From the NCBI RefSeq assembly GCF_000350225.1, contig NW_005179326.1, positions 62,001-126,000 on the forward strand: a DNA stretch of 64,000 bases, in the 5' to 3' direction. The notes under the pieces are model-generated. The model saw only the letters and a list, made by a program, of their open reading frames with translations. It was not told where the DNA came from and did not search any database. Each line of letters opens with the position of its first letter. The stretch's first letter is position 1. This DNA is from Chondrus crispus. Taxonomy: Eukaryota > Rhodophyta > Florideophyceae > Gigartinales > Gigartinaceae. The translations under genes were made by a program, and so were the position numbers. Below are positions 32,362 through 44,649 of this stretch, piece after piece.

Positions 32362-33892
32362 AAATTTCCAAAGTCAAAGCGATTAGATCCATAATGACAT
32401 TAGGCAGGTGAGATACCCGAATTTCTCGCCAATAATGACCCCTTTCTGTACTTTCAGTAATGTTTTCAAATTTTTTAATTGTCGAATGCTTGGGTGCCAT
32501 GTCCGAAAAAGGGGGCCCTTACTTGTCCATAGTGCTTTAGGGAGGCGTAAGGTACCCTTTGGGTACGGTAGCTTTGGTGCGGTACAGTTGCACTGTACTG
32601 TTGGAACACCTGGCTTCAGGGCTACGTGTCATGTTATGACGCCTCACAGGCGTCCCGAGAGCGTGCTCCTGTGTACCTTGCGGTTCGCAGGGGATGCGCG
32701 GACGCGGGAGACTGGAACGAAGGGAACTCTGGGGCCAGCAGACAGGGCGATCGGTACTGGCGGTGATCGTGAGAGGCCGTGAGAGAAGAGCGCAGTCTGT
32801 GGGGGATGGAGGGAAATCGAGGGCGCGCAGATGGGGTGAGTCGAAGGGGAAGCGGACCGATAGTAGGGAGCGTGTAGTGGGCCCGTGGACACGCTGAGGG
32901 AATCGAAGGTGGGGACGGTGGGTGGTGCGCTCTTTGTCGGGCGCCGAAGGGAAGAGCGGGTAAGGAGACACCACCAGCACGAAGCGCAATGTGTGGGGAA
33001 GACGAGAGTTGATAAGTCAGTAGATAAGGAAGGATAGACTGGGAGGAAGGAGGAGAGGGGGGCACACACACAGACGAAGGAGAAGCGGGAGAACCAGAAG
33101 AGAAGAGAATCGAAAGAACTTTGGGCAAGGGCGTCAGGTGGATTCCTGAGGTGCCCGAGTGGATTCTCGAGCAGCGCCACCCCAAGTAGCCTTTTGACTC
33201 CAATAAACGACCTGGCTTTCATTGTGTCAAGGAGTGGTCACAACAGTACCGTACTGTATCTACTCCAACTGTGGATGACGCGGATTTTGAAGTTTAGTAA
33301 CGGGGCGTTCACATTACAAGGCGACCCACCGAGATCCAAACTCTTCATATTCGCCGTTTGTCGAGACTCGCCCCGTGGCCTGTTCGAACGCACCACCCGT
33401 GCTTGGCGACTTCGCCGCAAAGCTACCAACGCTCTTCATCAACACACCTGACAGCAACAGCACTGCTTACTTCATCATGTCGTTCTCGGTGGCCACCACG
33501 CCCGTGAGATTATCCAGAGCATAGCCTCTGCAAGTCTGTGAAGCGCTTTTCACCGAAGACCCGCGCGCCCAAAAAATCCCACGCCAGGGTGCCGAGATCC
33601 CTGTTGCACATGCGTCAGATATCGAACCTGGCCCATCCAAGGTTTCCAATTTATTCGGAAAGTGGCACCTTTTGATAGGTTGGGCAAGTACCGAATACTG
33701 TTCTATTTTAGCCCTGATTCAGCTTGCATGGCTGTAATTGGTCCCGTTCTTGATCCTTATGCCTCGGGTCGACCGGTCAATGACCCAGTTATTACCTCTT
33801 CTGGGCGATGCAATGCGACTCCAGTCGCTATTATGATGACCGACACGCAGGCACGGGCGCGGTATACTGAAAGAGTAGCGTTAGGCACGAGG
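32362..33892. other. GC-rich debris without a recognisable gene
   Basis: Two overlapping minus-strand frames of about 190 codons (32,634-33,222) are low-complexity Pro/Ser/Arg sequence in a G-rich plus strand and look like chance. Nothing else is assignable. Confidence 0.35.
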
Positions 33893-34562
33893 TGTAGCAT
33901 AAACACCCCCAGCGATAGGGGTGTATGCGCAGTTCGACCGAGACCCCGTCCGATCGGGAAGACGGGGGTGAAGCGGGACACCAGCTAACGGCACCGGGCA
34001 GCGGGCCCGGGTAGCGTGGTAGAGCGGGAACGGGGAGGACGCCGGTACGCGCGAGCGGTTCGACGCCTCGACGCCCCGGCGCGGTACTGGGTAACGATCC
34101 AGTACCGACGGGCGGAGGCGGAGCCGGCTCGTGGGCGTACCGCGCGCGTCCTCAACCCGCGCTCGGTGCCGCTCTAAGGTAGTTAGCGAACGCTACCTTA
34201 GAATAAGCGGGAAGTCGGACCTTGACGGTCGGTGGGTGACAAGTCCGTGCTTGTCCTCCTCCACCGCCGCCGGTCCGCTCCATATTTAATGTACATAATA
34301 ACCTATCATAATAGTACAGTACCGATGTACTGTAGCGACGTACTGTAGCGGTCGGTCGACACTGTAATACTGTCAGTCATCGGGGCTGACAGTACACGTG
34401 TGTGTGCGCGCTCTTCGGTCCCGCGCGTACACGTGTACACGTGCGCCCCCTGTACTCGGGGTTACACGTGGTGGTACTGTAGAGCATCGAGCTCTACAGT
34501 AACCGATCCGATCCTGAGTTGATCTAATCCAAAATAAAGCCCCAGGGGGGGGTTATACTACA
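33893..34562 (+). mobile_element. Solo LTR, TGTAG...CTACA family
   Basis: The 670-bp unit begins TGTAG and ends CTACA, a 5-bp inverted terminus. CGAGG directly precedes it (33,888-33,892) and directly follows it (34,563-34,567), a perfect 5-bp target duplication. No internal region is present, so it is a solo LTR left by recombination. The family recurs at 63,145-63,764 (same strand) and, diverged, at 28,388-29,851 (inverted). It looks whole as an LTR. Confidence 0.85.
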
Positions 34563-34567
34563 CGAGG

Positions 34568-35572
34568 GGGTGTTGGTGAGATGATGTAAAGAATCCTCCC
34601 AGAAGTGAAATCGCAGGGGGTCACTGCGATCGTATTTATTTCTCTTGCTCCCCCTACAGATTCATTGCAACGTTCGGAGCAAACTCCAAGCTTGTATACG
34701 AACGCGAATTATGCGTAACATTAAATTTGAAACCCTGATAAAGGAACGAATAAAGTAGCATGTAATAAAAATATACAATATTAATGTGTCATGCAGTGGC
34801 ATCAGGGGCAATGATGGTCGAATGAATATTGGCAGCGCGACAGTATCACATCTGGCGAATGCGCGGTCGGATGGTAAAGTGCAATCACGTCAGATACTGT
34901 TAGTTATTCAGTACTTCATTTCCCGAGGCCCCAGCCCTCGGTTCATATTTTGTTGTCTCCCTTTTCTAACTTTCCAGGCCTGGTCTTTTGCCTCTCTCAT
35001 GCAATCAGGAAACAGTATCTAACGCGCTTGCTTTCACTATCGTGTGCAACGTGCCAATCTGTGATTTACTCCTTTCTGTGCGCCACGAATCGCCTATGAT
35101 GCACTTGCTTATGCCTCTTTGAGTCTCCCTGGCGTCTTCATGTATTTTGGCCTCGATTCAATCTTGGTTTTGTCTGCACTTAATTATTTGCGTTAGTATC
35201 GAAGAGAATTATGGTTATTAATAGCACCTCTATTATGGAAACAATTGAGCAAATATATTTTGACCGAGATTGTGCCCACCTGTACTATGTAAAATTGACA
35301 CATCAAAATTTGTTCCAAGGAACATATTTCAGAGCATGTCGTTATCGATTTCTTCTCCGGTATGCCCCAGAACAAACTGTGACAGCAAACAGAGCGGTGC
35401 CGAGTGTAATGAGCAGAGGTGAGCTTTACCCCCAAAGTCTCGGCAGCCTATGCACCGAAACGCATCCGGCGACATGCACCCCGCGACACTCAATTCCATC
35501 GCACTTCAACTTAACGCACCACATCGTCCCTATCCCTCCCAGGTCGAGTTATATTGACCTCTCCGCACAGCA
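34568..35572. other. No supported gene
   Basis: AT-richer sequence with short ORFs at 34,786-35,022 and 35,211-35,600. Neither has recognisable motifs. Confidence 0.35.
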
Positions 35573-36280
35573 TGTCTGCCCAAGCGCCTCCCGGACCTAG
35601 TTTCAGCCCTGAGGAGGATCGGGCCCTTGCCCGTGCATGGGGCTCTGCGTCTACAACGAACACAGACCCCAAGTCGAGTCAGTTCTGGTAGGCTACGCAC
35701 AATCGCTAACAGAGCCAGCCTGAAGCGTAACGCCAGAGTTCGTCGTTAGCGCTAGAATCGAGGTGAGAGACCATCGCCAAGGTGACCCAGAAGTACATCT
35801 CCGCCGACAGCAGTATCGCTCGTACCCTCCATCCGGTGAAACAGAAGAAAACACATTAGAGCATATTATGTGTCTCTATCGTCAGCAAAACAAGTACATG
35901 GACCGATCTGTGCATCGTGTTCCCCCTCCTTTTATTTTATGGAGGCAGAACGATTCCTGTCCCGCTATCAAACTTTTGACTTCATGTCGGTGACTCCAGC
36001 GGCCATGCGGCCAGAAACAAGCCGTCTACTCAAGATTTAACTGGTGCCGGTAACATCGGAATGGACATGCCATCAGTGAAAAGGCTGTCAGGGGTGAAGA
36101 AGTTAAAGACACAGAAAAGAGGGGGAAATGCATCTGTGAAAGTGGCTCCCAGTGTTTCTAAGATGTCTGAGGTAATGCGTGCATGTGGTCAGGCAAAAAG
36201 ACGCGCTTTGATCAGGGTAGATTTCGAAATTCCGTGTCGCATGAGTTTGCAGGGGTCTACTATGAACTTCGAGCTCTGAA
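35573..36280 (+). pseudogene. Harbinger-associated Myb/SANT-like protein remnant
   Basis: From the Met at about 35,573 the frame gives SFSPEEDRALARAWGSAS and then SSQFW, the pattern of the Myb/SANT-like DNA-binding proteins encoded beside PIF/Harbinger transposases. Farther on, 36,061-36,279 reads SGVKKLKTQKRGGNASVKV, the basic GxKKAK-type segment that follows in these proteins. The frame is broken by several stops between the two parts. In a live element this protein helps carry the transposase into the nucleus and onto the transposon ends. The matching transposase is not adjacent; a separate decayed copy lies at 62.0-63.0 kb. Confidence 0.6.
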
Positions 36281-36565
36281 AAGTGAGGGAAAAGAGGTCA
36301 AAGCAGCACTCGGAAAGCAAATTTGAAAACAAGGATGATAATCGAGACATGCAGGCGGGAACTAGCAGTGTACCAACAGTAATCGAGCTCCACCTTGTTC
36401 CTTCATTCGGCCGTGCTCCCTTCCAGGACGCGGAGACGAATAAGTCTTGTGTCTAGTCGAGGAGCCAAATCGGATGTCTTCATTACCCATGATGACCCTA
36501 ATTCGATCCTAGACGTTTGATGCCCTCCCAGTGTTGGGGGAATTGGGTCTGCCTCCACACTCTGC

Positions 36566-39500
36566 GTGAAATTAGGGATAAAAACCTCACCCCGGCCATT
36601 AGATTGCGACCCGTTCTTCCATGACTATGGGATAGCACGCAGTGAAGCAGAGCTTGTGATCGCAATGTGGGGCATGCCAGTAACTGACATGTATGGAACA
36701 GAAATCAAGATACCATTGTACTTGACGAAAGGAAACAGTTTCTTGCTTTTTGGGAATGAGATACTCCACAAGTCAAGGCTCCTTGGGCCAGAGAATGCCT
36801 TTGTTTATAGCAGCCGGGGTGCGCCGGTTGTCGGACAAGTAAGTAGTGCGGCAAAAATACAGCGAACAAATATCAGCAGAGGACCGTGACGCCAAACGGA
36901 CATATGTGTTAGGAATTCCGTCGAATGCCTCTTCTTAAAGTCTTACTTCCTTTCATTTCGCTCTCTTATGACAACTCCAAGATTTGCACCATTCTGGAAG
37001 AGCAAGGTTTCCGATGGGAAAGGCGCACGGCAGATTGCTTTGAAACTGCACGGCTGCTCCCCCTCAAAGTGGAAGACAAAATTGAGCTCAGCAAGCGAGG
37101 TTCAATCCGCTCACCAGTGCTAAATCAAGCGCTCTCAGCTGTTGTAGCCAAGTGCACTTCATGTAAGAGTACAGGAAGGCCAGCCAGCTCAAGAAAAGTT
37201 TCTTTCGGCAAGATCCTAACTTCCTTCAATTAACATGTGCAAATAGATTATCTCTACATTAAAGAGCTATGCATCAACCCTGTTCTACACATTGTAGATG
37301 TACATACCTGGATTTTCGTGAAATGCTTGATGCTTACTAGACAAATAGAAGCAGCAGCAAAGGCATTCGATAATCAATGGTGTGGCGTGCACGGCCCACC
37401 ATCTCTCGTCGCCGCAGATCCTGAAATAAACAACTCAATATTTAAGTGCTGGCTGGAATATGTTGGCGCGCAGTTCGAACCTCGCCCTGATCGACACCAT
37501 AATAAGCTTGGCGCGGTAGAGAGCAAGATTGCAGTCATTCGTTTCATCGCGCAACGAGTTGCGAAGAACGCAAGATTCTTCAAGCAGAGACGGAGCGTAG
37601 AGTTTGAGCCGAAAGATATACTCTCACGTGCGACATTCGTCAGCAACATCCTATACGGGAGTAAGAGGATGAGTAGCTTCGAGATAGGCAGAGAGTACAC
37701 TGCTTCCGTGGCGGGCCTCTCGAAAGGCTACTTGTTGGAGGACATCATGAAAGCCCACGAAGAGCAGGTTGCTCGCAGGGCCTTTTTCTTGCTGGACAAG
37801 GGTCGTTCCCCGTATAACGTTGCTTCTCATGATGAGAAGCAACGTTATACGTGGAACGGAGAAGTCTGTCCCGTGGGGGTCATCATGACTCCCACGGGAC
37901 AGACTTGTCCACTTCTTAAATCGAAATGTCAAGTTCGGTAGATGGGAAACAGCGTAAGTTCGTTCCCCAGAATCTTATCTTGTGATCATCTCCAGAATCC
38001 GGATCACAAAATATGCCCAGAAGAGCTTCTTACGAGTACGTGCGCTTAGCTCATCTATCCCCGCTGTTATTTGAGTTGGACCAAATTGCTTTTGTGTTCC
38101 CTCGGTCGCACTCCGTGGTCGAGGCATGCGCCATTGGCGGCACCGACGATAATGTTGCTGTAGCAGCGACCCACAGGGATCTGTTGTCCGATGCCTTTCT
38201 ATAGCAGAATGAAAAGGACCCCGAGACGCTCACAAAAGATGCTGGTGATACGGAACTCCGGAGCACTGATGATATAAAAAAGTATTTCGATGACGAATAT
38301 CCTCTTTGGGCCATGCATCCTCACTCGGGCATATCCCCGAAGTCTCATAAGCGATTGTTCAGCAAACCGTTTCACGATGTGGGAGCTTGTTCTGGTACTG
38401 AGGTGAGGACACTATACAGCACTGCCAGCCCAAAACATGTCGGAACAGACGCGGTAACTTTGAACAACAGTTACAATCCACCTCGAACTGAAAAGGACAT
38501 CGGAGATGTACAGGTGAGTGAACTTCCTCATCTTCCATTCCGGTTGGAGTCCGTAGAGCAGGAAGCCCTACATGAAATCAAAGCTGTTATTGGCGACAAG
38601 ACAGCTTCGGAATTCGAACTTCAATTCGCCCCTCGCTGGCTTCTCCACAAACCGATAGCAGGAAAGAAGAAAAATGCGACGGAGCATACGAAGAGGTACG
38701 TCTCAAGACCTTGCCAAGAGGCTTGAATGTGAAACCTTCGCACCTATTCTTTTAGGTGAAGACGGATTCCGAAAAGTACAAGCTTCGACTGAAATGTCGC
38801 ATGGTACCTCACAGCAACTGTGATAAAGACAAAGAAAAAGTTCGGAAGGACTCTGCAACCGCCCAATTACTCATCAACCGACTCGTGCATTCCGTAGCCT
38901 CCATTCTCAATATGGTCGTCGCTACGATCGACATAAAAGGTGCATACCTTCAAGGAGGATACCTGTCAAGAGATATGTATGCTCGGCCGCAGAAAAGATG
39001 GGCATCACCCGGTGTTCCCTGGCGACTCTCGAAGCCAGCTCATGGGATTGTGAGGTCTGGTTGTCTTTGGCAGTGGCCTTTCGAACGCTGGATGGCTGGT
39101 GAAGACATCAGGGAAGTCCCCTGGGCTTCCGCAGTTGTTTCTGAAGGTCGACCAAAACGGTCACATTGTAGTGGCCATATGCAAAGTTGTCGCCGACCTC
39201 CCTGCTGTCGATTCAAAGTCAGCCACTTCCGATTTCCAACAGTCTATATCGAAGCGATTTGAAGTTGGTCGGTTTGTCAGGAGTCGAAGGCTCATATCCA
39301 ACCGCCTGCACATTTCCCAGGATGAAGACGGCACAGTACACATTGATATGGTCTCATATCTTGAAAACCCCAGCCACTGCCAGTCTCTCCAGGACGCCGG
39401 CAGGAGTCCGAAAAATTCACTCCAGTTGAGATCACCTCCTATCTTGGTATGGCGGGATATTTGAGATTTTTAGGGCAGGGCGTACTGCCAAAAACAGCCT

Positions 39501-39760
39501 TTGCTGCCGGTTACCTACAAAATTCTGCGGGATGACTTAAGATGGCTGATATTACAAACGATAATATGGTTGTCCGCGAGATCAAGAGCCTCGCCCCAAA
39601 GCTCACGTACTGTGCACCACCCTATCTCGAGCAGCAGCCCTCTTACCTCTGTTTCTCACATGGGAGTCATGGGTCCACATCTGATGGGCAGACTGGATAC
39701 CTCTCTAGGGTATACCTGCTTGCAGGGGTGCGGGCCATACTGTCGACTGGCTAAGCTGCA
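36566..39760 (+). mobile_element. Ty1/Copia retrotransposon fossil, protease to RNase H
   Basis: Parts in order: a protease-like and spacer region (36,566-36,889), a pre-integrase region (about 36,925-37,233), an integrase core (37,237-37,800, with the WCGVHGPPSLVAADPE block and HHNKLGAVESK), and reverse transcriptase (about 38,500-39,350, with NMVVATIDIKGAYLQGG and RDMYARP). RNase H sequence is too eroded to delimit beyond about 39,460. No LTRs were found by eye, so boundaries are approximate. The fossil has many breaks and is old. It belongs to the same broad Copia group as 20,882-22,165. Confidence 0.85.
37806..37906. repeat. Two adjacent perfect or near-perfect hairpins
   Basis: First palindrome: 20-bp arms (CGTATAACGTTGCTTCTCAT and its complement) around a single G, about 37,811-37,851, with further pairing of GTTCC/GGAAC outside. 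Second: 37,862-37,906, with 16-bp arms (AAGTCTGTCCCGTGGG and complement), one mismatch, then GTCAT/ATGAC at the tip. Both lie in the Copia fossil just after the integrase core. Confidence 0.92.
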
Positions 39761-40697
39761 AACAATCTCGTGTCGCGTTCTCCTTAATCGGCGCCGAAAT
39801 TATGACTGCTGCTACAACTACCTATCGCGGTTCCTTGATGGCAGACAGTCTTCAACAGGAGTACGGATCACCATGCCCATTACCATTTGTGTTAACTGTC
39901 GACTCACACGGGTTATACTCATCTGTGACGACCTTACACGAATGAACAGACTACCGCTTGCGACCCTCCGTCGCACGCATGCGGGACTCAATCGAGATGG
40001 AAGAGTTCGCTTGTCAAAACTAAACTTGATAAATTCCTCAATACCACGGCTTGCAGTGTCGCGCACAACAGTACTTGCATCGTAACGAAGCGATGACCGC
40101 CCACAATCGCTGGTTCTCGGAGCACGGGCTGTCGGGAGGGGTGATCGATTCCGATTTCCCTTCACTGTGACACAAACACTACATTGGTGTGGCTCCACAG
40201 TAGGGGGGTTTCGGTTGTCAACATGTGACTCTCTCTCGAGTTTGACGGTGGCGATTATCGTTCGGTTTATTGTTGCGTTCCATTTATCGCGTGTGTTCTC
40301 ATTTCATGGAGTCTTCTGGTTAAGATACTAAGTATTAATGCATATAAAGTGCTGGCAAAGCACTCTATACGGAGGTCCCTATATTAGTTCCAATTTCTCC
40401 GATAGACTATAGTTATCGATATTGAAGCTTGATATCAGCTTCTTCCTTTTGGTTCTCTTGTGTAACAAGAATTGACACGATACCACGCGATGGATCCTTG
40501 GTAAGCTGAATCTTGATGACGCCCTCACAAAACGGAATTTAGAGATGTATGGAAAGCTGAACCAAGTGATGGTAAATGGAACACTGGACCCTTCAACTTT
40601 CCAAAACGCAAAGAGAGTCCAGTTTACCTAGCAACTACCCGTCTTCATCGACAAAGTGCTTCCTTCTACTGGAACTTTCCTTAATAAACGGTTTCCT
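39761..40697. other. No supported gene
   Basis: Tail of the Copia fossil or unrelated debris. The 39,818-40,198 minus-strand frame has no motifs. Confidence 0.3.
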
Positions 40698-41932
40698 CTA
40701 CTGCTTGCCTGTATTTTGCTTTCTGTGCATTTCAGTCGAGACCTTCCTCGATCCCCCATGACGCTTCCTCTTACCCACGGGTTGCTTTACGAAGAGAATA
40801 ATCTCAGGAATACCTAGGAGCTGAACTCCGTCCCCAACACAAGCGCTGAGAGTTCTTGAGTCAATTTTCAACGCATACTTCTCTTCTGGATCTGAAACTA
40901 ACTCCCGATTGGCATCTATCACGACAACGTGGTCGCTCACGTCACCCATGGCATCTAGCCCACCAAACCGAGCAATAAAAATGCCCTCTAGTTGTTGGCG
41001 AACCCACCCCCGCACTTCCGACACACCAAAGTCTCTGATCATCTCCAGGCGATGAGAACGGACGTGTTTTTCCACCCACGTCGCAGGTTGTCCTAAATTG
41101 GTCGCATGGAAAAGACCCACATTTAACATGTTCACGGCGGGTTCCTCTCCATACAATACAAAGAGTCCATTGCCAACTGCAACTCGAAGGCACTGCCCGC
41201 AAGGATATATACAAACGTTTGAACTCCACATCTCATCTGTACGGCGGAAACAGATTCACCCCGAGCGCCAGGACGGCTGGGTCTGAAGATCCGGTCCGCC
41301 TCGCGAAGACAGCTACTGTGAAGGTTGTGCAGAAAACGTGCTTCTGCACGCGAGTCGTACAAGATTTCAAACGTGTCACCTTTACCGTCGGAATTGGGCC
41401 GTCGTTCGACATCTGAGTCGATATCGCTGCAAATGTCGTCCAAGATGTCGAAGGATCCCAGGATATGGTGCGACTTGGCGGTGTGGAATTCAATGCGCCA
41501 GAAACGCGCTGAACTCCCACGAGGATCTCCGGACGCACGAAAGCCCTTTTCTGGAAACTGAAGGTCCTTATCATGCGAGTAAAACATCTGGCAGACTGTG
41601 TACTCCACAGTATCGGCGCCCCCGCCAATGCTCCTGGACCCCCATTAGGCAGGAAAACTAATCCGTTCGAGCTCTTCTTCGTCGTAGTGGTGCTCTGGCC
41701 GTGCAGAGAGACAACGCCAGAGGTCCTCCGTGTTTGGGGGAGGCATTCGTAATGTCTTGACGAATTCCTCCATCTGTATCGACACGGCCAACGAACCCCC
41801 TCGCACGAGAATCATTGTTCTCGATGCCTCTATCTCCATGCAGACCCGTAGCACTCGCTTCCCGACGAGAGGTATACGCCTCACATCCACCATGCTTGCA
41901 ACGCTGCTGTCTCTCCATACCGTGGCCCACAT
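40698..41932 (-). CDS. Unknown protein, probably one gene with breaks
   Basis: Three minus-strand open pieces line up. 41,645-41,932 and 41,132-41,608 share a frame, separated by one stop. 40,698-41,231 continues in another frame, the switch falling near 41,190 at LAG/CGQC. The first piece begins MWATVWRDSS. The last contains NGLFVLYGEEPAVNMLN, a WVEKHVRSHRLEMI segment and a RELVSDPEEKYALKIDSRTL block and ends in a basic KRKRHGGSRK tail. Composition is that of a folded protein rather than chance. I recognise no family and assign no function. The breaks could be short introns, errors, or pseudogene lesions. Confidence 0.45.
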
Positions 41933-43183
41933 GCGCTTATATCAGTTGCGGTCACGACAATAACGGCGCGGCATGCGAGAGAGAGGTGCGATGTACGTAA
42001 AAAGGTGAGATGAAGCCAGGGAGAGGAACGTGGTAGTGCGCTGGAAGTGCTCTGTAAGGGGAGAATGAAGTGGGAACCGCGTGCAAGTCAGTAAAGGACT
42101 CCAAAAGGGAGAATCGGTAGGGTCGCGCACGCCGAGTGTACAACTCCAGGGCCGCGAACTCAACTTATGAGTGTCAAGTATGGCACGGCGCAGTTGGGTG
42201 GTTGGGATCCAGACCTACGGCGTTTGAAACTATCGACGGTAATAACTCTCCGTCGCCGCCGTCGGTCATGGCCCAACGGGGGGCCTTGTATGCACTGTAA
42301 TTCCATGGCACATGCAGCTCTCATTTAGTAATGATAGCTGCGACGGTGCGCTCGGCAAGTTCCAGAATTTGCGGGGGAAATTCTGGGGTACTTAGTTGTG
42401 GGGAGTAAAGTGTCCGAAAATCCGAGGGGGAGGAAAAATGAACCCTCGATGGCTTTTCGGTCTCTGACTTCGCTTCGCTCGATCTCCGGCTGCCCCTCTC
42501 TCTCCGCTGCGCCCGACAAGGAAACCGAGCCCGGACATCCGCCCGCCCTGTCGTGATCCCGCCGCAGAAAGACACCGTTAACGCTGTCCTTGACTTCCAC
42601 GTTGCAGAAGGAAAAAGAGAACCGCTCGACGGGGACTCAGAACTACAGTGCACATGTCCTTGCCGGTTGTTTTTACAGATCTCTGGAAAAGATTTCTTTT
42701 TGAGCAGTACGCTTCTTAAAAACGGTGACTGTTGAATATCGCTGCTACAGTGCGCGAAATTAGAGTAAATACACCCATCGAGCATCACATAAACCATACT
42801 TACTGAGCCCCTTTCCAGGAATCGCTCCGTGTACAATACCACCGCAATGCTATAGATACGTCTATAGAAGCCAAATGGTGCATAAGAGCTTAGTGTTCTC
42901 AGGCAATTTATATAATAAATAGCCCGAAAATCGCATAAATTCGCAAAATTCTATACAGCACAGTACTTTGAAGGCACCGAAATAATCGTCGATTGCTCAC
43001 TACGTAGTCAGAATACACAGGATCACTGAAAATCAGTGGTCCCCACCATCGTATTTGTACATTATTTTTGACCCCAAATATTTATATTCTGATTCAACAT
43101 AACATTCGTATCAATTTCCAACCTTGTTTTCGTGCTTTACTTTTGCGTACCACTGATTAACATTATAATTTCTGATGAGCTTC

Positions 43184-43275
43184 ATAAACGTTGCTGCGCC
43201 ACGTGGTCAGAACGCTGCTCTGGATTAGTATAAACGTTGCTGCGCAACGTCGTCAGAACGCTGCTGTGAACAGCC
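43184..43275. repeat. 46-bp tandem duplication, two units
   Basis: ATAAACGTTGCTGCGC(C/A)ACG plus GTCAGAACGCTGCT occurs at 43,184 and again at 43,230, period 46, with few differences. Confidence 0.85.
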
Positions 43276-44547
43276 ACCCCTACCGAAAAGAACAGACTAA
43301 TATGTTGTGTTCTCCTGTACTAATTTCGAGTTAATGGAAATTGGTTAGAAGGGTAAAGCCTCTATACATTACGTTGAATTTAAAGTGCCAAATGTTGTGC
43401 TCAAGACAAGATCCGATCTCAGATGTGCTGCATGTGCCGCATAGTTATAGGGCAGTCTCTGGTGCGGTGGCAACGGCTCGAGCGTCGACGGCGGGCGCGG
43501 CAGGTGCCGCTGAGATGACGCGGCGATGCGCCCGACCATGCCCGTGCGCGAGACGCGTGTGGCCGTAGGCGGGGCCGTCGGCCGGGGCGACGGGCATGGG
43601 TGGCTGCGGCGTGATGTGCCGGCCGCGGCGGGAGTTAGAGGGGCGGTGGGATCGGCAGGGGCGGCGGCTGCGGCCGGGTCGTGCATGGTGTAGACGGGGC
43701 GGCGGCCGCGCTTGGAGGCGGCGGTGGACATCGGCAGGGTTTGGGGGTAAGGGGGGACAGAAAACAAAGGGGAGGTGGTATGGTTTTCGGTAGGCGTCTG
43801 GGTTTGGGGGGCGGGGGAAGGCAAAGGAAGGGGGTCCGTAACGCGTAGAGGGGAGGGGTGGGTGCAACTGGGTGCAACTGGATGGATGCAAAAGGGGTAA
43901 ATTTACAGTGCCGTAGACGGCGCGCAGGATCCAGCGCGTGCGCGTGGGGAGGGACAGGGCCCGTTTTTGGCGCAGAAGAGCGCACGTGGCACGGCACGCG
44001 TGAAAACGCGTCTCCTTGGGAGATGCTCCCGCCCGTTCTATGACGCATTCCCACCTCCATCTCTCTTCACCCCATTCCAACTGCCCACACCAACCAACGA
44101 AGTCCTCCCCGCCTCCTTTAATGAAAACCCTCTCTATCTCCCTCATCTCTCTCTAGCTAGCCCAGGCGTCGCTTCATCGTCGCCGTCTGCTCGCGCGGCA
44201 TTACTATCCCAATATTCTTCCGCCCTTTCCACCGCACCACCCTTTCCAACACCTCTTCTTTCCCGTCCACTTCTCAAACTAGCTCCCTCAACTCTACGCA
44301 CTCGATAATATCAAAGCCCAGCGCCGCCTCCTCCACATTCCGCGTCTGCGCCACTTTAATAGTCATAACTTCCGAAGCAGCTCCAGTCCCTCGTATATTA
44401 CACGGAACGGACACGTCGTGTATGTGCTTATCCCTACAGTCTTCGATGTACCTTGGCTTCCGCCTTTTAAAAAGCGACTCTACACTCTTCTTGCGCCTGC
44501 GCTGCGCCGCGGCACTTACTAGCTACGAGGGGCTTCCAAGGGTGGGG

Positions 44548-44649
44548 GGCGGGGCGAGGAATTGAACTCGCGACCAAAAGAAAAGGGCAGCAGGGGAGTG
44601 GTACCGAAGCACACCACCCCTGCGAAGCCCTTTTCTCCGTCGCCCCGCC
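44548..44649 (-). other. 102-nt long hairpin with tRNA-like B box
   Basis: The interval folds on itself: GGCGGGGCGA pairs with TCGCCCCGCC at the base, AGAAAAGGGC with GCCCTTTTCT in the middle, and AGCAGGGG...GGT with ACC...CCCTGCG near the tip. On the minus strand GAGTTCAATTCC resembles a pol III B box, but no A box sits at tRNA spacing. It could be a structured RNA, a small inverted-repeat element, or a tRNA relic. Confidence 0.35.

Noticed and set aside
32634-33222. Two overlapping minus-strand ORFs of about 190 codons
   Set aside because: Low-complexity Pro/Ser/Arg composition from a G-rich plus strand; neither frame has protein-like character.
43369-44146. Minus-strand ORFs of up to 233 codons
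   Set aside because: Three frames open at once in GC-rich DNA, all Pro/Arg/Thr rich; typical of chance ORFs.
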